NCBI RefSeq assembly: GCF_020172685.1
Contig: NZ_CP083986.1
Span: 4,358,158-4,422,157, forward strand
Direction: 5' to 3'
DNA: 64,000 nucleotides
Source: [Mycobacterium] nativiensis
Lineage (GTDB): Bacteria > Actinomycetota > Actinomycetes > Mycobacteriales > Mycobacteriaceae
Position 1 is the first letter of the stretch; each line of letters starts with the position of its first letter. The translations under genes were made by a program, and so were the position numbers. Below, piece after piece: positions 25,386 to 36,926 of this stretch. A model generated the notes under the pieces. The model searched no databases and was not told the DNA's origin. It worked only from the letters and a program-made list of their open reading frames with translations.

Positions 25386-27572
25386 ATGAGTGACGGCGAT
25401 AACGCCACTCCTGGCCGCTGGGCGGGCGAGGGCCGGGACGACGGTGATCACCAGCTGATGACGATGACTCCGCCCGGACCCGCGCCGTGGGAGCGGTGGC
25501 AGACCCCGAATGGGGAAGCCCCTGCCGCACCCCGCCGGCGAAGCGCGTCGGGCCGCCGCCGCGGCGGCGACGGCTCGGTGAGCGTCGCCGACCTGATCGC
25601 CAGGGTCAACGCCGACGCTCCGCCGTCCGGCGGTCGCAGCCGGCGCCGGGCCGCCCCGGATCCAGCCCCGGTCGAGCCGGTATTCACGCCCGAGCCCGAG
25701 CCCGAAGCCGACCTCCGGTCGGCCGTCGAGGCGGTGGACGCCTTGGCCTTCACCGCCGGGCCGGCCGAGGTGGCCTACCCGTCGGAACTGCCCGACCTCG
25801 ACCGCATTCACGGCACCCGGCCCGCCCCGCTCGACCACGCGCCGGTCGACCACGCGCCGATCGACTACGCCCTCTTCGATGAAGCCGATTGGGATGGGTT
25901 CGCGCCCACCACCGAACTGCCGGATGTCGCGCCCGAGATACCGCCGGTCCGCATCGACCCGCGCCGGCGCGCCGAACCGGAGGCCGACGAACCGCACCGG
26001 AGCCACCACGGGGCGTTGGTGGCCGGTCGGCTGGTGGCGGCCATGATGGCGATCCTGGCGCTGGTGCTGACCGGTTCGGCCTGGCAGTGGAGCACGTCGA
26101 AGAACCGCAGCCTCAACCATGTCAGCGCGCTGGATCCCAATTCGCACGACATCCTCGACGCGGCCGGCCAATACGGCGACGAGAACTTCCTGATCGTCGG
26201 CGCGGACACCCGCGCCGGCGCCAACAGCGATATCGGTGCGGGTAGCACTGATGACGCCGAGGGAGCCCGCTCCGACACGATCATGCTGGTCAACATCCCG
26301 GCGGACCGTAAGCGTGTGGTCGTGGTGTCGTTCCCGCGCGACCTGGCGATCACGCCGATCGAGTGTGAGACGTGGAATGCGGCGACCGGCGCCTACGGAC
26401 CGATCTATGACGATGAGACCGGCACCTACAGCTCCGACACCGTCTACACCGAGACCAAGCTCAACTCCACCTATGCCTTCGGCGGACCGAAGTGCCTGGT
26501 CAAAGAGATCCAGAAGCTCTCCGGGCTGGCGATCAACCGGTTCATGGCGGTCGACTTCGTCGGATTCGGCAAGATGGTCGACGCGCTGGGCGGCGTCGAA
26601 GTGTGTACCCCCAGCGCGCTGTACGACCTGGTGCTGGGCAGCGTCCTGGAGAACACCGGACGCCAGCGGGTCAACGGCGCGACCGCACTGAACTACGTGC
26701 GGGCCCGTCACGTCACCACCGAGGACAACGGAGACTATGGCCGCATCAAGCGCCAGCAGCTGTTCCTGTCCTCGCTGCTGCGCTCGCTGATCTCCACCAA
26801 CACCTTCTTCTCGCCGACCAAGCTCAACAACGTGGTCAACATGTTCATCGGCGACAGCTCGGTGGACAACATCACCACCAAGGATCTGGTGAACCTCGGC
26901 CAGTCACTGCAGAAGGTCGCCGCCGGACACATCACCTTCGTGACGGTGCCGACCAGTGAGACCGACGAGAACGGCGACGAGGTCCCCCGGATGGACGATG
27001 TCCGGGCGCTGTTCGACGCCATCATCAACGACGACCCCCTGCCCGGCGAGAACGACCACAACGCCACGTCGGTACCGAGCACCACGACCAGCACCGCAAC
27101 CGCACCCACCCAGTCTTCGGCGGCCCCGGCCGGGCCGGCCAAACCACTGAGCGAGCAGGTACGGGCCGTCACGACCTCTCCTGCCGACGTCAACGTGCGG
27201 GTGTCCAACGCCACCGAGCAGTCCGGCCTGGCGGCCGCCACTTCCGAAAGCCTTCAGCAGTGGGGCTTCGACGTCGACAGCGCCGACGACTACCCCGGCA
27301 CGGTCAAGACCACCAAGGTGCTGTTCTCCCCGGGCAACGAGCAGGCCGCCGCCACGGTGTCCTCGGCACTGTCAGGCGCACCGATTGAGCGGATCGCCGG
27401 GTTGGGCAGCATTGTGCGGGTTGTGCTGGGTTCGGATTTTCGTTCCGTCAGCAAGCCGGCAGCCAGCGGCTCGCAGATCAGCGTGCAGGTCAACCGCGGC
27501 GCCAGCGTCGAGCCGACCGAGCTGCCCGACGACCTCACGGTCACCAACGCAGCCGACACCACCTGCGAATAG
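25386..27572 (+). CDS. LytR-CpsA-Psr family cell-wall ligase with LytR_C domain
   Basis: 728 residues from ATG 25386 (an in-frame GTG at 25338 is possible). A long acidic, proline-rich cytoplasmic region is followed by one membrane helix ([17 protein letters not shown], around residue 220), an extracellular LCP domain with [14 protein letters not shown] and the later NYVRARH arginine motif, then a Ser/Thr/Pro linker and a C-terminal LytR_C domain ([15 protein letters not shown]). LCP proteins transfer glycopolymers such as arabinogalactan to peptidoglycan. It corresponds to Rv0822c in synteny. The hairpin-rich leader upstream may regulate it. Confidence 0.92.
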   Translation: MSDGDNATPGRWAGEGRDDGDHQLMTMTPPGPAPWERWQTPNGEAPAAPRRRSASGRRRGGDGSVSVADLIARVNADAPPSGGRSRRRAAPDPAPVEPVFTPEPEPEADLRSAVEAVDALAFTAGPAEVAYPSELPDLDRIHGTRPAPLDHAPVDHAPIDYALFDEADWDGFAPTTELPDVAPEIPPVRIDPRRRAEPEADEPHRSHHGALVAGRLVAAMMAILALVLTGSAWQWSTSKNRSLNHVSALDPNSHDILDAAGQYGDENFLIVGADTRAGANSDIGAGSTDDAEGARSDTIMLVNIPADRKRVVVVSFPRDLAITPIECETWNAATGAYGPIYDDETGTYSSDTVYTETKLNSTYAFGGPKCLVKEIQKLSGLAINRFMAVDFVGFGKMVDALGGVEVCTPSALYDLVLGSVLENTGRQRVNGATALNYVRARHVTTEDNGDYGRIKRQQLFLSSLLRSLISTNTFFSPTKLNNVVNMFIGDSSVDNITTKDLVNLGQSLQKVAAGHITFVTVPTSETDENGDEVPRMDDVRALFDAIINDDPLPGENDHNATSVPSTTTSTATAPTQSSAAPAGPAKPLSEQVRAVTTSPADVNVRVSNATEQSGLAAATSESLQQWGFDVDSADDYPGTVKTTKVLFSPGNEQAAATVSSALSGAPIERIAGLGSIVRVVLGSDFRSVSKPAASGSQISVQVNRGASVEPTELPDDLTVTNAADTTCE

Positions 27573-27618
27573 GTTCGCCACCCGCGCTGCTACCGCCGCC
27601 TGCGATCGTCCCTCACGC

Positions 27619-27632
27619 TAGTCTGGGTGCTA
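27619..27632 (+). promoter_or_regulatory. Leaderless promoter of phoY2 (TAGTCT -10)
   Basis: TAGTCT at 27619-27624 is followed by 7 nt and then the ATG at 27632. No ribosome site precedes the ATG. The geometry predicts transcription starting at the A of the start codon, the usual arrangement of leaderless mycobacterial mRNAs. Confidence 0.6.
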
Positions 27633-28300
27633 TGCGCACCGCCTATCACGAGCAACTCTCGGACCTGGCCGAACAGCTCGGCACCATGTGCGGCCTGGCG
27701 GGGATGGCCATGGAACGTGCCACTCAGGCCCTGTTGCAGGCCGACCTGGTGATGGCCGAACAGGTGATCACCGATCACGAGAAGATCGCCGCGATGAGTG
27801 CCCGTGCCGAAGAGAGCGCCTTCGTGCTGCTGGCATTGCAGGCGCCGGTCGCCGGAGATCTGCGGGCCATCGTCAGCTCCATCCAGATGGTCGCCGACAT
27901 CGACCGGATGGGCGCACTGGCGCTGCACGTCGCCAAGATCGCCCGCCGTCGGCATCCGCAACACGCACTGCCCGAAGAGGTCAACGGGTACTTCGCCGAA
28001 ATGGGCCGGGTAGCAGTGGAATTGGGCAACAGCGCCCAAGAGGTGCTGCTGTCACGGGACCCAGAAAAGGCCGCCCGGATTCGCGAGGAAGACGACGCGA
28101 TGGACGACCTGCACCGGCATCTGTTCTCGGTGATGATGGACAAGGAATGGCGGCACGGGGTGGCGGCAGCCGTCGACGTGACCCTGCTGGGCCGGTTCTA
28201 CGAGCGGTTCGCCGACCACGCCGTCGAAGTTGCCCGCCGGGTCATCTTCCAGGCCACCGGCAAGTTCCCGGACGAGAACACGCTGCCCTCACCCGAGTAG
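27632..28300 (+). CDS. phoY2: PhoU-family phosphate signalling protein PhoY2
   Basis: 222 residues, two three-helix PhoU repeats. Metal-binding type motifs are visible in [16 protein letters not shown] and in [15 protein letters not shown]. PhoU proteins couple the Pst transporter to the SenX3-RegX3 two-component system, keeping the phosphate response off when phosphate is plentiful. The position after the LCP gene matches Rv0821c. The start appears leaderless. Its 3' end overlaps the convergent hrpA by 12 bp. The pst genes it would signal with lie 4-12 kb further on. Confidence 0.93.
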   Translation: MRTAYHEQLSDLAEQLGTMCGLAGMAMERATQALLQADLVMAEQVITDHEKIAAMSARAEESAFVLLALQAPVAGDLRAIVSSIQMVADIDRMGALALHVAKIARRRHPQHALPEEVNGYFAEMGRVAVELGNSAQEVLLSRDPEKAARIREEDDAMDDLHRHLFSVMMDKEWRHGVAAAVDVTLLGRFYERFADHAVEVARRVIFQATGKFPDENTLPSPE

Positions 28301-31300
28301 GGCGTCTATCGCCCGGTAGATGCGCTGCTCGCTGACCGGGCGCGGGGTGCCGAGTTGCTGCGCCCACAGGCTCACTCGCAGCTCCTCGATCTGACGGGCG
28401 ATATCACGCACGTCATTGTCGCGGCGGCGCGCCGCCGGCAGGACCGCAACCAGTTCGTCGTAGGCGTCCCGCACCGCCCGCACCCGTGCCATCCGATCCC
28501 GGTCGGCCTGCAGCGCACGGGGCAACTGCTCCAACCGGCGACGAGCCGCGGTGAGGTAGCGGGTGAGGTCGGCCAGGTGGGCGGGCCCGGTGGCGGTGAC
28601 GAATCCGGGCGCCAACAGCGCCTCGAGCTGACCGCTGATGTCGGCGATCGCGTCGGCGTGGCCGGCCGGTGGCTGCGCGGGCAGCGCCAACTGGGTATCC
28701 CGGGCGGCGGCCAGCACCTTCTCGACTCGACCCACCACGTCGACGGTGGCAGGCACCAGGGCAGCGGCCACCCGGCTGCGCAGCGCGGCGAACTCGTCGC
28801 GGGTCCACACCGGCGCCGGTGTGAGCGCGTCGGTCGCGGCGTCGGCGCAGTCGTTGAGCAGCGCCGCCAACGACCCGTCCGGGTTTGCCTTGAGCATCAG
28901 CCGGGACTGCGAACTCAATTGGCGCTCAACAGCTTTGACCGGAGATGCCACCGCGCAACGCAGTAGCCGCCGAATTCCGGGACCGAGTGCGGAGCACTGC
29001 TGCGCCTCGGTGGCGAACACCCGCAGCTCCGCGGTGTCGCCGGCGTCGACAAACGCCGGGAAGCCGTGTACGGCGCGTCCGGCCACCACCCGCTGCACGG
29101 TCCGCGGCAGCGCCTCCAGATCGTCCGGCCAGCCGCGCAGGCCGGTGCGTTCCAGCTCGGCGCCGACCGCGTCGGCTACCGCGTCGCGGGCTGAGGAGGC
29201 GAGCCGATCCTGCAGAGCCGCAAGGTTTTTACCGCGGGCTATCTCGGTGCCGTCGGACGACTCGACGGCGAACGTCACCCGCAGGTGCGCCGGCAGCTTG
29301 GTCAGGTCGAAGGCATCGGCCGACAGCAGAACCCCGGTGCGGCGGCGCAGTTCGGCTGCCAGTATCTCCAGCAGCGGCCCGGTGGCCGACTCGATCGCGG
29401 GCAGCACCGCGCGGGCGGTATCGGGCGCCGGAACGAAGTTGCGCCGCAGCTCTTTCGGCAGGGACCGGATCAGCGCGGTGACCAGTTCTTCGCGCAGTGC
29501 CGGTACCTGCCAGGCGAAATCGTCGCCGCCCAGGCGGGCCAGCACATCGATCGGCACATGCACGGTGACCCCGTCGTCGGCCGCCCCCGGCTCGAACCGG
29601 TAGGTCAGCGGCAACGCGACATCGCCCGCCGCCCAACTGTCGGGCCGGTCGGCGCCGAGCGTCTCGTCGGTGCGCAACAACTCAGCGCGGGTGAACGTCA
29701 GCAGCTCGGGCGTGGCCTGCCGCTGCTTGCGCCACCAGCCGTCGAAGTGCCGCGCCGAGACCACGTCGGCGGGAATGCGGGCGTCGTAGAGGTCGTAGAC
29801 GGTGTCGTCGTCGACGATCAGGTCGCGGCGCCGAACCCGGTCTTCCAGCTCCTGCAGGTGGGTGCGCAGCGCGGCGTTGTCGGCGAGGAATCGGTGACGG
29901 GTCGCCCACTCCCCCTCCACCAGCGCGTGCCGAATGAACAGTTCGCGGGCCACCTCAGGTTCCACCCGCGCATAGCCGACCCGGCGACGCGCCACCAGCG
30001 GAAGGCCGTAGAGCGTCACCTTCTCGAAGGCCATCACCTCGCCGCGCTTGGCGTCCCAGTGCGGTTCGCTGTAGCTGCGCTGCACCAGGTCTGTCGCGAC
30101 CCGCTCAACGGCTTCGGGTTGGATGCGCGCGGCGGTCCGCCCGAACAGCCGACTGGTCTCCACCAGCTCGGCCACCATCGTCCAGCGCGGCGGCCGCTTG
30201 GCCAGCACCGATCCGGGCGCCAGCACGAACTTCGAATTGCGCGCGCCGGCGAATTCCCGGCCGTCGTCGCGGCGCATCCCGACGTGCGACAGTAACCCGG
30301 CCAGCAGGGCAGCGTGGATCGCCGCCGGTTGGGCCGGCTCCCCCGATTCACGGATGCCCAGGTCGCCTGCGATGCTGCGCAGCTGCCCGACCAGATCCTG
30401 CCATTCCCGAATCCGCAGGTAGTGCAGGAACTCGTTGCGGCACATCCGACGAAACGCGCTGCCGCTCAAAGTTTTCCGCTGCGCAGAAAGGTAAGACCAC
30501 AAGTTCAGGTAGGCGATGAAATCGGAATCGTCGTCGACGAACCGGGCGTGCTTGGCCCGGGCCGCCTCCTCCCGATCGACCGGCCGCTCCCGCGGATCGG
30601 GAATGGTCAGGGCGGCCGCCAGCACCAGCACCTCGCGCACGCAGCCCTCGGCCTGGGCCGCCAAGATCATCCGGCCCAGCCGCGGGTCCACCGGCAGCCG
30701 GGCCAGCCGGCGGCCGACATCGGTGATCGCGCCCTGCGCGGTGAACGCGCCGAGCTCGACCAGCAGCGCCACCCCGTCGCGAATGCTGCGCGAATCGGGC
30801 GGGTCGAGGAAACCGAAGTCCTCCACGGCACCGAGACGCAGCGACGCCATCCGCAGCAGCACCGCGGCCAGGTTGGTGCGCAGCACCTCGGGATCGGTGT
30901 AGCGCGGGCGGGTATCGAAGTCGACTTCGCTGTAGAGCCGGATGCACACCCCCGGCGCGGTGCGGCCGCACCGGCCGCTGCGCTGCGCGGCCGAGGCCTG
31001 CGAGATGGGTTCGATCGGCAGCCGCTGCACCTTCAGCCGGCGGCTGTAGCGGGAGATGCGCGCATTGCCCGGGTCGATGACGTAGCGGATACCCGGCACC
31101 GTCAGCGATGTCTCAGCGACGTTGGTGGCCAGCACAATCCGCCGTCCGGTGCGTGCCGGGGCGAACACCTTCTGTTGTTCGGCGGTGGACAGCCGCGCGT
31201 ACAGCGGCAGAATCTCGGTATTGGTCAGCCCGCCGAGAGCCTCTGCGGTGTCGCGGATCTCGCGCTCGCCGGACAGGAACACCAGAATGTCGCCCGGCGG

Positions 31301-32257
31301 TTCGGCGGACAGTTCGTGCACCGCGTCGACGATCGCCTCGATCTCGTCGCGGGTCTCGGTGCGGATGATCTCGTGATCGGGATCATCCGGGTCCTCACCG
31401 GCACCCGCGCTGACCGGCAGCTCCAGCGGGCGATAGCGGATCTCGACCGGGTAGCTGCGGCCGGACACCTCGACGATCGGCGCGCCCCCACTGCGCCCAT
31501 ATTCGGCTCCGCCGCTGCGCCCATATTCGGCTCCGCCGAAATACGCCGCGAAGCGCTGGGGTTCGATGGTGGCCGAGGTGATGATCACTTTCAGATCGGG
31601 CCGCCGCGGCAGCAACTCCCGCAGGTAACCGAGCAGGAAGTCGATGTTGAGGCTGCGTTCGTGGGCCTCGTCGATGATCAGGGTGTCGTAGCGCAGCAGC
31701 CGGCGGTCCCGCTCGAGCTCGGCGAGCAGAATTCCGTCGGTCATCAGCTTGATCAACGTGCGGTCGGACACCCGGTCGGTGAAGCGGACCGCATAGCCGA
31801 CCACGTCGCCGAGCGGGCTGGCCAGTTCGTCGGCTATGCGCGCCGCGACGGTGCGAGCGGCCAACCGCCGCGGCTGGGTGTGCCCGATGGTGCCGTGGAT
31901 ACCGCGGCCCAGCTCCAGGCAGATCTTGGGCAACTGGGTGGTCTTACCCGACCCGGTTTCGCCGGCCACCACCACCACCTGGTGATCCCTGATCGCGGCA
32001 GCGATCTCGTCGCGACGCCCGCTGACCGGCAGGTCCGGGTAGTTGATCGCCGGTACCGCGGCACGCCGCGCAGCAACCAGCCGCTGCCCGGTGGCGATCT
32101 GGTCGGCGAGCTTGTCCCACTGCTCGGCACGGGCGTTCTTCAATCGTCCACCGAGCCGCGCGGCATCCCGGATCGTCAGTTCGCCGAGCATCTTGCGCAA
32201 CTCGGCAACGGATGGTTCAGCCACTCCGCGAAGAATACGGACAGTCGAATCTCTCAT
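28289..32257 (-). CDS. hrpA: ATP-dependent RNA helicase HrpA (DEAH box)
   Basis: 1322 residues, the size of HrpA. Walker A GETGSGKT is at 99-106, DEAH at 196-199, SAT at 228-230, and the RecA2 motif [12 protein letters not shown] follows near 430. Winged-helix, OB-fold and the long HrpA-specific C-terminal domain (DUF3418) complete it. HrpA unwinds RNA and rescues stalled or collided ribosomes in E. coli. ATG 32257 has AGGTG upstream. An odd feature is a 16-residue in-frame insertion (AEYGRSGG twice, residues 243-258) right after motif III, encoded by a 24-bp tandem duplication. It is transcribed against both flanking operons. Confidence 0.95.
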   Translation of the reverse strand: MRDSTVRILRGVAEPSVAELRKMLGELTIRDAARLGGRLKNARAEQWDKLADQIATGQRLVAARRAAVPAINYPDLPVSGRRDEIAAAIRDHQVVVVAGETGSGKTTQLPKICLELGRGIHGTIGHTQPRRLAARTVAARIADELASPLGDVVGYAVRFTDRVSDRTLIKLMTDGILLAELERDRRLLRYDTLIIDEAHERSLNIDFLLGYLRELLPRRPDLKVIITSATIEPQRFAAYFGGAEYGRSGGAEYGRSGGAPIVEVSGRSYPVEIRYRPLELPVSAGAGEDPDDPDHEIIRTETRDEIEAIVDAVHELSAEPPGDILVFLSGEREIRDTAEALGGLTNTEILPLYARLSTAEQQKVFAPARTGRRIVLATNVAETSLTVPGIRYVIDPGNARISRYSRRLKVQRLPIEPISQASAAQRSGRCGRTAPGVCIRLYSEVDFDTRPRYTDPEVLRTNLAAVLLRMASLRLGAVEDFGFLDPPDSRSIRDGVALLVELGAFTAQGAITDVGRRLARLPVDPRLGRMILAAQAEGCVREVLVLAAALTIPDPRERPVDREEAARAKHARFVDDDSDFIAYLNLWSYLSAQRKTLSGSAFRRMCRNEFLHYLRIREWQDLVGQLRSIAGDLGIRESGEPAQPAAIHAALLAGLLSHVGMRRDDGREFAGARNSKFVLAPGSVLAKRPPRWTMVAELVETSRLFGRTAARIQPEAVERVATDLVQRSYSEPHWDAKRGEVMAFEKVTLYGLPLVARRRVGYARVEPEVARELFIRHALVEGEWATRHRFLADNAALRTHLQELEDRVRRRDLIVDDDTVYDLYDARIPADVVSARHFDGWWRKQRQATPELLTFTRAELLRTDETLGADRPDSWAAGDVALPLTYRFEPGAADDGVTVHVPIDVLARLGGDDFAWQVPALREELVTALIRSLPKELRRNFVPAPDTARAVLPAIESATGPLLEILAAELRRRTGVLLSADAFDLTKLPAHLRVTFAVESSDGTEIARGKNLAALQDRLASSARDAVADAVGAELERTGLRGWPDDLEALPRTVQRVVAGRAVHGFPAFVDAGDTAELRVFATEAQQCSALGPGIRRLLRCAVASPVKAVERQLSSQSRLMLKANPDGSLAALLNDCADAATDALTPAPVWTRDEFAALRSRVAAALVPATVDVVGRVEKVLAAARDTQLALPAQPPAGHADAIADISGQLEALLAPGFVTATGPAHLADLTRYLTAARRRLEQLPRALQADRDRMARVRAVRDAYDELVAVLPAARRRDNDVRDIARQIEELRVSLWAQQLGTPRPVSEQRIYRAIDALLG
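31491..31538. repeat. 24-bp tandem repeat, two copies, inside hrpA
   Basis: Two perfect copies of a 24-bp unit (31491-31514 and 31515-31538), plus-strand unit beginning CTGCGCCCATATTCGG. They encode AEYGRSGG twice on the minus strand and keep frame. The unit contains GCGCCCATATTCGG and ends GGCTCCGCCG. The position is between the conserved YFGG and APIVEVSGR segments. Confidence 0.9.
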
Positions 32258-32384
32258 TTTTATGCACCTACGTGCTGTTACGCTTTGGCCAGCCCAAGCC
32301 GTATTCGGTTGTGGCGGTTCACGGCCGATCCGGTGAAGCGGCGGATGTGTCTGTCAACTCCGACTTCGCCCGAAAGGCCACCAC

Positions 32385-33476
32385 ATGAAGTTGAACGGCT
32401 GCGGTGCAGCGCTGGGCATGCTGGCGACCGGTGCGCTGGTGCTGTCCGGCTGCGGCAGCGACACCGCCTCCAAAGCCTCGTCACCCGTCAGCGACTGCGG
32501 CGGCGTCGAAACGCTGAAGGCGAGCGGGTCGACGGCGCAGCGGAATGCGATGGCCAGATTCGTGAAGGCGTTCACCAGGGAGTGCTCGGACCAGGCGGTG
32601 GACTACACCCCCAACGGTTCCGGGGCCGGCATCCGGGAATTCATCGACGGGCAGACCGACTTCGCCGGCTCCGACGTGGCGCTCAGCGCCGACGAGTACA
32701 CCCAGGCCGAGCAGCGCTGCGGGTCCCCCGCGTGGAACCTGCCGGTGGTTTTCGGTCCGATCGCCCTCGCCTACAACATCGCCGGTGTCGACCATCTGAT
32801 CCTCGACGGCCCGACGGCGGCAAGGATCTTCAACGGCACCATCACCACCTGGGACGACCCGGCGGTCAAGGCCCTCAACCCCGGCGCCGCACTGCCCGCC
32901 GCCCCCATCCACGTGGTGTTCCGCAACGACGAATCCGGCACGACCGACAACTTCCAGCAGTACCTGGACGGCGCATCCGACGGCGCCTGGGGCAAGGGCA
33001 CCGGCAGGACATTCAACGGCGGCGTCGGCCAGGGGACCAAGGGCAACGAGGGCACCGCGGAGGCGGTCAGCGCCACCGAAGGGTCGATCACCTACACCGA
33101 GTGGTCGTTCACCCAGGTCAAGAATCTGCACACCGCGCAGATCATCACCTCGGCCGGCCCGGATCCCGTCGCGATCAGCGTTGCAACGGTCGCCACGACG
33201 ATCTCCGGCGCCACCTTCACGGGGCAGGGCAACGACCTGGTGCTGGACACCGCGTCGTTCTCCAAGCCGAGCCAGGTCGGTGCCTACCCGATCGTGCTCG
33301 CGACTTACGAAGTGGTCTGCTCGAAGTACCCCGACGCCGAGGTGGGCACCGCCGTGCGGATGTTCCTGAAGTCGACCATCGGGCCCGGGCAGTTCGATTT
33401 GGACCAGATCGGCTACGTGCCGATCCCTGATGCTTTCCGTCCCCATCTGGTGACCGCGGTCGACGCCATCGGGTGA
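32385..33476 (+). CDS. pstS: Phosphate ABC transporter substrate-binding lipoprotein PstS (copy 1)
   Basis: 363 residues with a lipoprotein signal peptide: hydrophobic core then LSGC with lipidated Cys23. The mature protein is a PstS phosphate-binding protein, with phosphate-contacting [21 protein letters not shown] and [10 protein letters not shown] motifs. GAAAGG lies before ATG 32385. It is alone on the plus strand, convergent with pknD, and separated from the transporter genes, so it is an accessory binding protein. Upstream, GTTCACG (32317-32323) and CGGTGAAG (32331-32338) form a possible phosphate-box-like inverted pair, weak evidence for phosphate control. Confidence 0.93.
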   Translation: MKLNGCGAALGMLATGALVLSGCGSDTASKASSPVSDCGGVETLKASGSTAQRNAMARFVKAFTRECSDQAVDYTPNGSGAGIREFIDGQTDFAGSDVALSADEYTQAEQRCGSPAWNLPVVFGPIALAYNIAGVDHLILDGPTAARIFNGTITTWDDPAVKALNPGAALPAAPIHVVFRNDESGTTDNFQQYLDGASDGAWGKGTGRTFNGGVGQGTKGNEGTAEAVSATEGSITYTEWSFTQVKNLHTAQIITSAGPDPVAISVATVATTISGATFTGQGNDLVLDTASFSKPSQVGAYPIVLATYEVVCSKYPDAEVGTAVRMFLKSTIGPGQFDLDQIGYVPIPDAFRPHLVTAVDAIG

Positions 33477-33509
33477 CCCGGCGCCGCCGGTTGCCGCGGT
33501 TGCGTGGCC

Positions 33510-35492
33510 CTATGAGTCGGCGGTCAGCTTGACCACCCGATTATTGCCGCGGTCAGCCACATAGAGCACGCCGTCGCCGCCGACCACCACCTGTAGCGGG
33601 GTGTTGAGTCCGGCGAACGGCAGCTTGGTCTGGTTGCTGGTTCCGGCTTCCAGCTTCATCACCTTGTGGTTCTCATGATTGGTGACATAGACGTTGTCGG
33701 AGCGATCGACGGTGATACCCCACGGTGAGGACAGCCCGATGAACGGCAGGTCCGTCTGGGTGTCGGACCCGGGGCTCAGGCGCACCACCCGGTCGTTGTC
33801 GGTGTCGGTGACATAGACGTTTCCTGCACTGTCGACGGCCACGTCGTCGGGGTTACGCAACCCGGTGAAGGGCAGCACGACCGGCTGGTCGGACCCGGCC
33901 GGCAACTTGACCACTCGGTTATTGCCCCGGTCGGCGACGTAGACGCTGCCCTGAGCATCGAGCACCAGTCCCTCGGGATAGTTGAGCCCGGTGAACGGCA
34001 ACTCGGTCTGTTCGCCGGAGTCCGCCGCCAACTTCACCACTCGGTTGTTGAAGTCGGTGACATAGACCGAGCCGTCGTTGGCCACCGCCACCCCCTGCGG
34101 CTCGTAGAGGCCGCTGAACGGCAACACCTCCGGTTCACTCGACCCCGGCGCCAATTTCAGCACCCTGCCGTACATGCTCTGGTTGGTGATGTAGAGGTTG
34201 TCGCCGCTGTCCAGCGCCAGGCCACCCGGGGAGAGCCGAAAGGTGAGGCCCTCCAACGGCAGGATGCTCTGTCCGGCCGCCGCAACGGAACCGGGTGCAC
34301 TCGACCTGTGGGTGATCGCGTACCCCCCGGCCACACCCGCGACGGCCAATACCAGGGCCGCTGCAGCGGCCGGCAGCCACTTACGCCGGCTTCCGCGCGA
34401 TGCCGTCGGGGCGGGCAGCGGGGTGACGAACGGCGGGTTCGGGACACCCTCGGCCGACCGTGCCTGCCGCCGATCGTCGACCGACACCGGCCGGGCCATG
34501 GTCTCGTCGAATCCGCCCGGCTGACTGGGCCGGCCGGGATGAGAGCCGGTGGGCCCCTCGAATCCGCCTCCGACCGCGGCGCCGACAACGCTGACCGGGC
34601 GGTCGGCGTTCGCGCCCTCCCGCACGATCAGGGCGGCCCGATGTTGTTCCGCCACGGTCAACGCGTCGTGCGCCGCGTGGGCCAGGTCCCCGGCGCTGCT
34701 GTAGCGGTCCCACGGATTTCTGGCCATGCCGCGGACGACCACTTGGTCCAAGGCAATCGGCACGCTGCCCGGCCGCAGCTGGCTGGGCCGCGGTGGGGCG
34801 CCCATCAGATGGGCTGCGACCAGCTGTTCGACACTGGTCGCCCGATAGGGCGGCACACCGACCAGACACTCGCTCAAGACGCACGCCAGTGAATAGATGT
34901 CTGAGCGATAGGTGACCTCGTCCGCGCTGAACCGTTCCGGCGCCATGTAGTTGTAGGTTCCCACCGTGGTACCGGTCTGGGTCAATCCGGGGTCGGTCAC
35001 GGCACGCGCGATGCCGAAGTCGACCAGGTAGGCGAAATCGCGACGGGTGACCAGGATGTTCTCCGGCTTGACGTCGCGGTGCGTCACCCCGATGCCGTGC
35101 GCGGCATCGAGCGCCGCGGCCACCTGTTCGATGATGGCCACCGCTCGTGCCGGATTCAGCGGACCGGAGCGCCGCAGGACGGCGGCCAGATCTTCACCCT
35201 GGATGAGCCGCATCTCAACGAACATCTGCCCGGCGATCTCGCCGTAGTCGTGGATCGGAACCACGTGTGGCTCGGACAGCTGTCCCGCCGCGTCCGCTTC
35301 CCTGAGCATCCGAGTCCGGAACGCTTCGTTGCCGGACAACCCCGGCGCGATCAGCTTCAGCGCGACCGACCGATGTTTGCGGGTGTCCTCGGCTTCGTAG
35401 ACCTCGCCCATCCCGCCACGCCCGAGCAGTCGCAGCAGCCGGTAAGGCCCGAACTGTGTACCCGCCCGCGAAGCCGCCTCACGACTGTCCAC
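33510..35492 (-). CDS. pknD: Serine/threonine protein kinase PknD with extracellular six-bladed NHL propeller
   Basis: 660 residues (M. tuberculosis PknD is 664). Order: kinase domain with glycine loop LGRGGMGEVYEAED, catalytic THRDVKPENI and DFG in YLVDFGIAR; a Pro/Ser-rich juxtamembrane linker; one transmembrane helix (AAAAALVLAVAGVAGGYAI); then six NHL repeats of about 42 residues, each with a VYVTD.NN.RVVKL core, forming the sensor propeller outside the cell. GTG 35492 is chosen from AAGGGAG 4 nt upstream; the longer GTG at 35525 lacks a ribosome site. In M. tuberculosis pknD also sits within pst genes, consistent with a link to phosphate sensing. Confidence 0.95.
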   Translation of the reverse strand: MDSREAASRAGTQFGPYRLLRLLGRGGMGEVYEAEDTRKHRSVALKLIAPGLSGNEAFRTRMLREADAAGQLSEPHVVPIHDYGEIAGQMFVEMRLIQGEDLAAVLRRSGPLNPARAVAIIEQVAAALDAAHGIGVTHRDVKPENILVTRRDFAYLVDFGIARAVTDPGLTQTGTTVGTYNYMAPERFSADEVTYRSDIYSLACVLSECLVGVPPYRATSVEQLVAAHLMGAPPRPSQLRPGSVPIALDQVVVRGMARNPWDRYSSAGDLAHAAHDALTVAEQHRAALIVREGANADRPVSVVGAAVGGGFEGPTGSHPGRPSQPGGFDETMARPVSVDDRRQARSAEGVPNPPFVTPLPAPTASRGSRRKWLPAAAAALVLAVAGVAGGYAITHRSSAPGSVAAAGQSILPLEGLTFRLSPGGLALDSGDNLYITNQSMYGRVLKLAPGSSEPEVLPFSGLYEPQGVAVANDGSVYVTDFNNRVVKLAADSGEQTELPFTGLNYPEGLVLDAQGSVYVADRGNNRVVKLPAGSDQPVVLPFTGLRNPDDVAVDSAGNVYVTDTDNDRVVRLSPGSDTQTDLPFIGLSSPWGITVDRSDNVYVTNHENHKVMKLEAGTSNQTKLPFAGLNTPLQVVVGGDGVLYVADRGNNRVVKLTADS

Positions 35493-35578
35493 AACGCTCC
35501 CTTCACCCAGTGACACCGATGGCACTGACGTGACTTGCGCTGCGACACGGCCGCAGCCACTGCCCCTACTTGAAGAGC

Positions 35579-35597
35579 AGGTTAACGGGAGGTTACC
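35579..35597 (-). promoter_or_regulatory. Possible PHO-box-like direct repeat upstream of pknD
   Basis: On the plus strand AGGTTAAC (35579) and AGGTTACC (35590) repeat with an 11-bp period; read toward pknD this is GGTAACC then GTTAACC. The 11-bp spacing matches actinobacterial PHO boxes, although the core differs from GTTCACC. The site lies in the 211-bp gap between pknD and pstS, about 90 bp before the pknD start. Nothing else clear is in that gap. Confidence 0.35.
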
Positions 35598-35703
35598 GAT
35601 CGAACTTAAGGAATGGCTGCGTACTTGGTCAGAACGGAATTCGGAGAGGCCGCGAATTCATCTCGACAACCGCTTACCGCCGGTTACACGAGATGCCGGT
35701 CGA

Positions 35704-36807
35704 CTAGGTGATCGCGTCGATCGCCGTACGCAATTTCGATTGGAACGAATCCGGCAACGGAATATAGCCGTACTGATCCAGATCCTGCTGGCCGGGTCCG
35801 ATGGCCGCCTGCATAAATGCTTTCACCGCCTGCCCGTTCGCAGAGTTGGGATACTTCGAGCAGACGATCTCGTAGGTCACCAACACGATCGGATAGGCCC
35901 CGGGTTCGGACGGTTTGTAAAACGATGACGTGTCGACCACCAGATCGTTGCTCTCGCCAATAAATTTGGCTCCGGCGATGGTCTTTTCCACCGAATCGGT
36001 GGAAATCGTCACGGCTTCCGGGCCCGCCGGGGTGATGATTCGGGCCATCTTCAACTGCCGCCCCACCGCGAAGGACCATTCGTTATAGGTGATCGCCCCC
36101 TCGGTGCTGCGCAACAGGGCTGAGGTGCCGTCATTACCGGTGGCGCCGACACCGACGCCGCCGGTGAAGGTCTTACCCACGCCCATACCCCAGGCGCCAT
36201 TGGATGCGGCGTCGAGATATTTCTGGAAATTGTCGGTTGTCCCGGACGCATCAGCGCGGAACAGCACATGGATGGGCTCGTCGGGCAGCTGAACATTCTT
36301 GTTGAGGGCCTTCACCGCAGGGTCGTTCCAGCTGGTGATGGTGCCGTTGAAGATCTTCGCCAGCGTCGGCCCGTCCAAGTCGAGATCGCTGACGCCACTG
36401 ATGTTGTACGTGACCGCGATCGGACCGAAGACCGTGGGCAGATGCCATGCCGGCGATCCGCAGCGGGCCGCCACCCGTTGCGGTTCGCCCGTCGACGGAT
36501 CCAACGGCGAGTCGGAGCCGGCCAGCTCGGTGTGGCCACTGGCGAAATGCGCCACCCCCGCGCCGGACCCGTTGGCGCGATAGTCCAACGTGTAGTCCGG
36601 GCATGCCCGGATATAGGCGTAGACGAATTGCTCGATCGCGTGCGCCTGTGCCGTCGACCCGCTGGCGAGCAGCTTCTTCTTACCGCCGCACTGCACCGAT
36701 GACGCGGAGGCGGAGTCCGACGAACCCGAGTTGCCGCCACAACCGGCGACCAACAGCAAACCCGTTGCCAGCAGGCCCAATACGACGCCGAATCGATTGG
36801 ACTTCAC
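35704..36807 (-). CDS. pstS: Phosphate-binding lipoprotein PstS (copy 2)
   Basis: 367 residues with a lipoprotein signal ending LLLVAGC (Cys23). Phosphate-binding PstS motifs are conserved ([30 protein letters not shown]). GTG 36807 has GGGAGG 6 nt upstream; GTG 36810 is an alternative, and the long open frame upstream of it runs through pstB and is not real. It is the last gene of the minus-strand group after pstB, with a 119-bp gap, and precedes pknD. The order pknD-pstS-pstB resembles the M. tuberculosis pknD-pstS2-pstB neighbourhood, though strand relations differ. Confidence 0.92.
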   Translation of the reverse strand: MKSNRFGVVLGLLATGLLLVAGCGGNSGSSDSASASSVQCGGKKKLLASGSTAQAHAIEQFVYAYIRACPDYTLDYRANGSGAGVAHFASGHTELAGSDSPLDPSTGEPQRVAARCGSPAWHLPTVFGPIAVTYNISGVSDLDLDGPTLAKIFNGTITSWNDPAVKALNKNVQLPDEPIHVLFRADASGTTDNFQKYLDAASNGAWGMGVGKTFTGGVGVGATGNDGTSALLRSTEGAITYNEWSFAVGRQLKMARIITPAGPEAVTISTDSVEKTIAGAKFIGESNDLVVDTSSFYKPSEPGAYPIVLVTYEIVCSKYPNSANGQAVKAFMQAAIGPGQQDLDQYGYIPLPDSFQSKLRTAIDAIT

Positions 36808-36926
36808 CACGTTCCTCCCGAAGGTCCGGATCACCACACCATAGTGCATAAAGGTGTCAATGCTGCCGAGTCCGGCTGAGGCGGATCCGTCCAGCTGGCC
36901 CGATGGCGCCCGACAGCGGCGACCCG

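Noticed and set aside
30314..33430. Plus-strand open frame of over 1000 codons
   Set aside because: It runs antisense through hrpA and out of frame through pstS; no domain, no ribosome site, shadow composition.
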